Source: Candidatus Woesearchaeota archaeon (GTDB lineage: Archaea > Nanobdellota > Nanobdellia > Woesearchaeales > GW2011-AR4). Taken from it: a stretch of 17,233 nucleotides of DNA. Of this stretch, positions 14,064 to 17,233 are shown piece after piece. Both the position numbers and the translations under genes were made by a program. The stretch covers positions 1-17,233 of the forward strand of contig JAGVXR010000014.1 in assembly GCA_018303645.1 (NCBI GenBank). Direction: 5' to 3'. Position 1 is the first letter of the stretch; every line of letters begins with the position of its first letter. The notes under the pieces were generated by a model. The model searched no databases, was not told the DNA's origin, and was given only the letters and a program-made list of their open reading frames with translations.

Positions 14064-15083
14064 GGGGTATTTGGTTTTGCCAGTGTTAACAATAAGCATT
14101 TTTTTGTTTTTTGGCAATCTGTTTTTCATCTGCAGCATAAGCGCAAGCCCTGCAATACCAGAAGGCTCGCATTGTATGCCTTGTGATTCGGCAATCTTCA
14201 TCGCCGCGTCAAGGAAATGTTCCTTCAGAAGGCAAACATCAGATTCATGCCCGCAGAATCCAGCGTACCTATAAAGCTGAATCCAATGCTCGTCGTAATG
14301 CACAAAGGGCAGATGTGGGGAGTAGAGCTTGTCAGCTTTTGTTTTTGGGTTGTTTGATGTTGCGCCTATAAAATTGCAGTTCCTTAATTTTGCAACATTG
14401 CCCTTAAATCTGGGATCGTGATTTTTTGATGACACTTCCCTCTTGTTGACGTTTAGGATATTCTCAAACAGATTTCCAGTGCCGAAGGGAATAAAGCAGT
14501 AGTCAGGCGAATTATTTATTATCTCATAGCTCATCCAGTCATAAAACCTTGTTGTGGGGCCAAGCGCCTCGTTTGAAGTGATGTCAAACCCGTTTAAGTT
14601 GTGAGTCAGCGCCAAAATCTCTTTCCAATGGAATGGCTTTTTCGATAAATTGGTTTCAAAAACTTCGCAGCCAATCTTTTTCATGCACTTTAAAATGAAA
14701 GTGTCCGTATCAGCGTTAACCAAAACCTTGAGGCAGGGTAGTTTGTATTTTTTAAGCTGTGTTTGTATTGCAACAGCCGCCGAGCCCGAAGATATAATTG
14801 ACATATGCGGCAGCTTCCCTTTTATCTGCCCATTTTTTTTGGCAAGCAGGAAATCCCTGTAAGTAACAACCATCTCCCATGCCATCCTGTCCTTGTGGGT
14901 TCCCGTGGGATTGATGCTTTCGTCTTTAAGCCACACATTTGAGAAGCCAGGCACCTTTATCCTATAAGTTGGAGTAGCTGGAAATTTTGGATTGCCCGGC
15001 GGGAATTCAGGTTTTCTTGGGTTGTTTTCAGATGGTACTTTAATTGACTTCAGGATATCCTCTTCCTTTTTTGAAAGTGCCAT
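14061..15083 (-). CDS. Fold-type II PLP-dependent enzyme, threonine-synthase-like
   Basis: This 340-residue protein resembles threonine synthase and related beta-family PLP enzymes. VWLKDESINPTGTHKDRMAWE (50-70) holds the Schiff-base lysine K64. ISSGSAAVAIQTQ (97-109) corresponds to the SGNxG loop that holds the cofactor, but with Ser in place of the usual Asn. FIPFGTGNLFENI is the Gly-rich phosphate-binding loop, and PSGIAGLALMLQM followed by IVNTGKTKYP ends the fold. The N-terminal domain typical of longer threonine synthases is short or missing. The substrate cannot be read from sequence; threonine synthase is the nearest guess. It is divergently arranged with SRP54, and its TATA box predicts a leaderless mRNA. 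Confidence 0.8.
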   Translation of the reverse strand: MALSKKEEDILKSIKVPSENNPRKPEFPPGNPKFPATPTYRIKVPGFSNVWLKDESINPTGTHKDRMAWEMVVTYRDFLLAKKNGQIKGKLPHMSIISSGSAAVAIQTQLKKYKLPCLKVLVNADTDTFILKCMKKIGCEVFETNLSKKPFHWKEILALTHNLNGFDITSNEALGPTTRFYDWMSYEIINNSPDYCFIPFGTGNLFENILNVNKREVSSKNHDPRFKGNVAKLRNCNFIGATSNNPKTKADKLYSPHLPFVHYDEHWIQLYRYAGFCGHESDVCLLKEHFLDAAMKIAESQGIQCEPSGIAGLALMLQMKNRLPKNKKMLIVNTGKTKYP

Positions 15084-15107
15084 ATTCTGCTAAAGACAAA
15101 ACCATGA

Positions 15108-15113
15108 TTTAAA
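15108..15113 (-). promoter_or_regulatory. TATA box of the PLP-enzyme gene
   Basis: TTTAAA, in the context CCTTTAAATCAT on the minus strand, is centred about 27 bp upstream of the ATG at 15083. This gives a leaderless start in the divergent region shared with SRP54. Confidence 0.5.
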
Positions 15114-15148
15114 GGTTTCTATTGGATTAATGCACATTTCCAGCAATC

Positions 15149-15156
15149 TTTATAAA
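15149..15156 (+). promoter_or_regulatory. TATA box of the SRP54 gene
   Basis: TTTATAAA is centred 26 bp upstream of the ATG at 15179, a textbook spacing for a leaderless archaeal mRNA. Confidence 0.65.
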
Positions 15157-15178
15157 CCATTTTCTAATCCTATCTGTT

Positions 15179-16528
15179 ATGGTATTGGAAAAATTAAGCG
15201 ATGCCTTAAAAAACACGCTTCAAAAAATAGCAAAGTCATTGTTTGTAGATGAGAAGCTAATCAACGAGTTAGTGAAAGACATTCAAAGAGCCTTATTGCA
15301 GGCAGATGTAAACGTAAAGCTTGTGTTTGATCTGACTGAAAAAATAAAAAAAAGGGCTCTTGGGGAGGAATCCCCAAAAGGCCTGACAAAAAAAGAGCAG
15401 TTAATCAACATTGTATATGATGAACTTGTAACATTCCTGGGAAAAGAGCAGCAGAAAATAGAAGTCAATAAAAAGCCCTTCAAGATAATGCTTGTCGGCC
15501 TGTTCGGCTCGGGAAAAACAACAACAGCGGGAAAGCTTGCAAAGTACTTCTCAAAAAGGGGCCACAAGGTTGCGCTTGTCGGCTTGGATGTCCATCGCCC
15601 TGCTGCAATGGAGCAGATTGAGCAGGTTGGAAAGCACGCGAATGTAAAAGTATTCTCTGACAAGAAAATAAAGGATGCTGTTGAAATATGGGAAAAATAC
15701 AAGGATGAATTTGGGGATTATGATGTGTTGATTATTGACACTTCCGGAAGGGATGCATTAAGCCATGATTTAATTATAGAAATTGAAGAAGTAAATAAAA
15801 AAATAAATCCAAATGAAAACCTGCTCGTGATTTCTGCAGACATTGGGCAGGCAGCGCAAAAGCAGGCGGAGCAGTTCCACAAGAGCTGCGGCATAACCGG
15901 AGTTGTTGTCTCAAAAATGGACGGCACTGCAAAAGGCGGGGGAGCTTTGACTGCATGCTCTGTATCAGGCGCGCCGATAAAATTTATTGGTATCGGGGAG
16001 AAAATTGACGATTTGGAACAATTCAATCCGCAGGGTTTTGTTGGAAGGATTCTGGGCATGGGTGATTTGGAAGCGCTGCTGGAGAAGGCAAAAGAGGTAA
16101 TAAAGGTTGAAGACGCAGAAGACTTGGGGAAGAGATTTTTGAAAGGCGAGTTCAACCTCATCGACTTGTACGAGCAGATGGAATCAATGTCAAAAATGGG
16201 CCCCTTGTCGCAAATAGTCGAGATGATTCCGGGCTTTGGGCAGTTGAAGCTGCCAAAGGAAATGCTTCAGGTCCAGGAATCTAAGCTTAAAAAATGGAAA
16301 TATGCAATGCAGAGCTTTACAAAAAAAGAATTGGAAGACCCTGAACTTGTGGACTCCGGCAGGGTTGAAAGGATTGCAAAAGGCTCAGGAATCCCTGCAA
16401 ACGAGGTCAGGGAACTTATAAAGCAGTACAGGCAGTCAAAAAAAATGGTCAAGATGTTCAAGGGCAGCAAGGGTGACATGGGAAAGTTCATGAAGAAGTT
16501 CGGGGGAAAGTTGCCGATGGGTGGATAA
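15179..16528 (+). CDS. srp54: Signal recognition particle GTPase SRP54
   Basis: Binds 7S RNA and signal peptides and, with FtsY, delivers ribosomes to the membrane. Its 449 residues match the archaeal length. The N domain (1-95) has the ALLQADVNVKLV motif. The G domain has GLFGSGKTTTAGKLA (107-121), DVHRPAAMEQ (137-146), DTSGRD (187-192) and SKMDGTAKGGG (245-255), with Ser replacing the commoner Thr in TKMD. ADIGQAAQKQAEQF corresponds to the insertion-box area. The M domain (about 300-449) has MESMSKMGPL, the SGRVERIAKGSG RNA-binding segment and a Met/Gly/Lys-rich tail. The gene is complete. It is transcribed alone from a leaderless promoter and converges on the next gene with a 7-bp gap. Confidence 0.97.
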   Translation: MVLEKLSDALKNTLQKIAKSLFVDEKLINELVKDIQRALLQADVNVKLVFDLTEKIKKRALGEESPKGLTKKEQLINIVYDELVTFLGKEQQKIEVNKKPFKIMLVGLFGSGKTTTAGKLAKYFSKRGHKVALVGLDVHRPAAMEQIEQVGKHANVKVFSDKKIKDAVEIWEKYKDEFGDYDVLIIDTSGRDALSHDLIIEIEEVNKKINPNENLLVISADIGQAAQKQAEQFHKSCGITGVVVSKMDGTAKGGGALTACSVSGAPIKFIGIGEKIDDLEQFNPQGFVGRILGMGDLEALLEKAKEVIKVEDAEDLGKRFLKGEFNLIDLYEQMESMSKMGPLSQIVEMIPGFGQLKLPKEMLQVQESKLKKWKYAMQSFTKKELEDPELVDSGRVERIAKGSGIPANEVRELIKQYRQSKKMVKMFKGSKGDMGKFMKKFGGKLPMGG

Positions 16529-16535
16529 ATTTTTA

Positions 16536-17135
16536 TTATAAATGCCTTAAAGAACCCATTACTGCCCCGAAAGTATGCGCACTTACAACATTATTTGTTG
16601 CTTCAACAAAAGTATCAAAATGTTTTTGATATTCCTCGGGTAAGACAATTGCTTTCGCTTTTTCGTCTAAAGAGTCAGGCAAAATACCTTCAGCATATTT
16701 ACTAAAAAAACCGCCAATGAGCCTTCTGTTTAAATCTTCTTTTGCGCTTGCTCTCGGAGTTATGTGATATTTGGTTATCAAGTTAAAAAGAATACATTTA
16801 ACTACATATTCTCGAGGCATTTCTGATTGTATTTGGGTAAGTTCAAGCGATTGAAAATCTGATAAATGAGAGTTTGGTTGTGAAAGTTCTTCTGCTATTT
16901 GATAAAGTGCATTGAATTGCAACAATTGCTTTCTTACAGAATCAGATATTTTTGCCCGATTTATTTCATGATACGGTTGTCTTGTTGTAATCCTCTCCTC
17001 TAGGTTGTAGAGTGTGTGCAAAAGACTAAATGTTTCTGCCAAATAAGTTACATCACTTTCAGAAATCTCTCCTAATGTATCACTTAAACCCCATTTTGCC
17101 AGTATTTCTCCCAAATCTTTGTTACCTAAAGACAT
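16536..17135 (-). CDS. Hypothetical protein
   Basis: I do not recognise this 199-residue protein. It is soluble and appears mainly helical, with no signal peptide, membrane segment, Cys cluster or nucleotide-binding motif. Features of note are ETFSLLHTLYNLEERIT (about 34-50), a Gln-rich stretch, and LIGGFFSKYAEGILPDSL. It has its own promoter (TATA at 17160-17170) and converges on SRP54. Codon use differs from SRP54 (more CGA/CGG/CGC Arg and CAA Gln), hinting at recent acquisition. The length of the frame, a good promoter and an unbroken protein support a real gene; no function can be given. Confidence 0.65.
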   Translation of the reverse strand: MSLGNKDLGEILAKWGLSDTLGEISESDVTYLAETFSLLHTLYNLEERITTRQPYHEINRAKISDSVRKQLLQFNALYQIAEELSQPNSHLSDFQSLELTQIQSEMPREYVVKCILFNLITKYHITPRASAKEDLNRRLIGGFFSKYAEGILPDSLDEKAKAIVLPEEYQKHFDTFVEATNNVVSAHTFGAVMGSLRHL

Positions 17136-17159
17136 TTTATATAGAGTAACATCAAAGCC

Positions 17160-17170
17160 TATTTAAATAT
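17160..17170 (-). promoter_or_regulatory. TATA box of the terminal hypothetical gene
   Basis: ATATTTAAATA on the minus strand is centred about 30 bp upstream of the ATG at 17135, giving a leader of only a few nucleotides. Confidence 0.5.
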
Positions 17171-17233
17171 TTGGAATGAGTAACTACTATAAAGTTAATT
17201 AGAATATTTGCCTTAAACTCCAAAAAACAAAAC

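Overview
The window looks like archaeal DNA, most likely from a small-genome DPANN-type lineage (Woesearchaeota/Pacearchaeota-like; the lineage is inferred). The archaeal signs are TATA boxes about 25-30 bp upstream of many start codons, giving leaderless or nearly leaderless mRNAs, an archaeal-style SRP54, a TumE/HVO_A0114-type pair and a secreted beta-propeller lipoprotein. The threonyl-tRNA synthetase is of the bacterial type. No rRNA, tRNA, CRISPR array or insertion sequence was seen.

Layout. Positions 1-193 are non-coding with a pair of hairpins. Positions 194-7942 (all minus strand) form a MoxR/von Willebrand A (VWA) operon. In transcription order it holds an AbrB-like protein, a BatA-like VWA protein, a large double-VWA protein, a membrane-anchored coiled coil and a three-helix membrane protein, then an inserted toxin-antitoxin-like pair, and MoxR last. 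No DUF58 gene is present, although one normally accompanies MoxR. Positions 7943-8272 hold divergent promoters and the thrS leader. Positions 8273-10198 are thrS. Positions 10203-14060 (minus) hold an orphan conserved protein, the beta-propeller lipoprotein, a Cys-rich membrane protein and a membrane-tethered ArsR-like regulator. A divergent pair follows: a fold-type II PLP enzyme (minus) and SRP54 (plus). An unrecognised gene converges on SRP54.

The strongest new signal is the thrS leader. A promoter places its predicted transcription start on the ATG of a 23-codon ORF with 9 Thr codons, including five in a row and using all four Thr codons. A small hairpin overlaps its stop codon and a T-rich tract follows. 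Two perfect hairpins then precede the thrS start, and the second sequesters a strong Shine-Dalgarno sequence. This looks like amino-acid-responsive leader control, in an archaeal setting where I know of no established example.

Two other regulatory signals stand out. A similar 33-bp element lies just upstream of the TATA boxes of both the beta-propeller gene and the membrane ArsR gene (25/33 identity), suggesting a small regulon. A perfect 14-bp palindrome overlaps the predicted transcription start and start codon of the toxin-like gene. Three sites also share a two-hairpin architecture with 7-9 nt between the hairpins.
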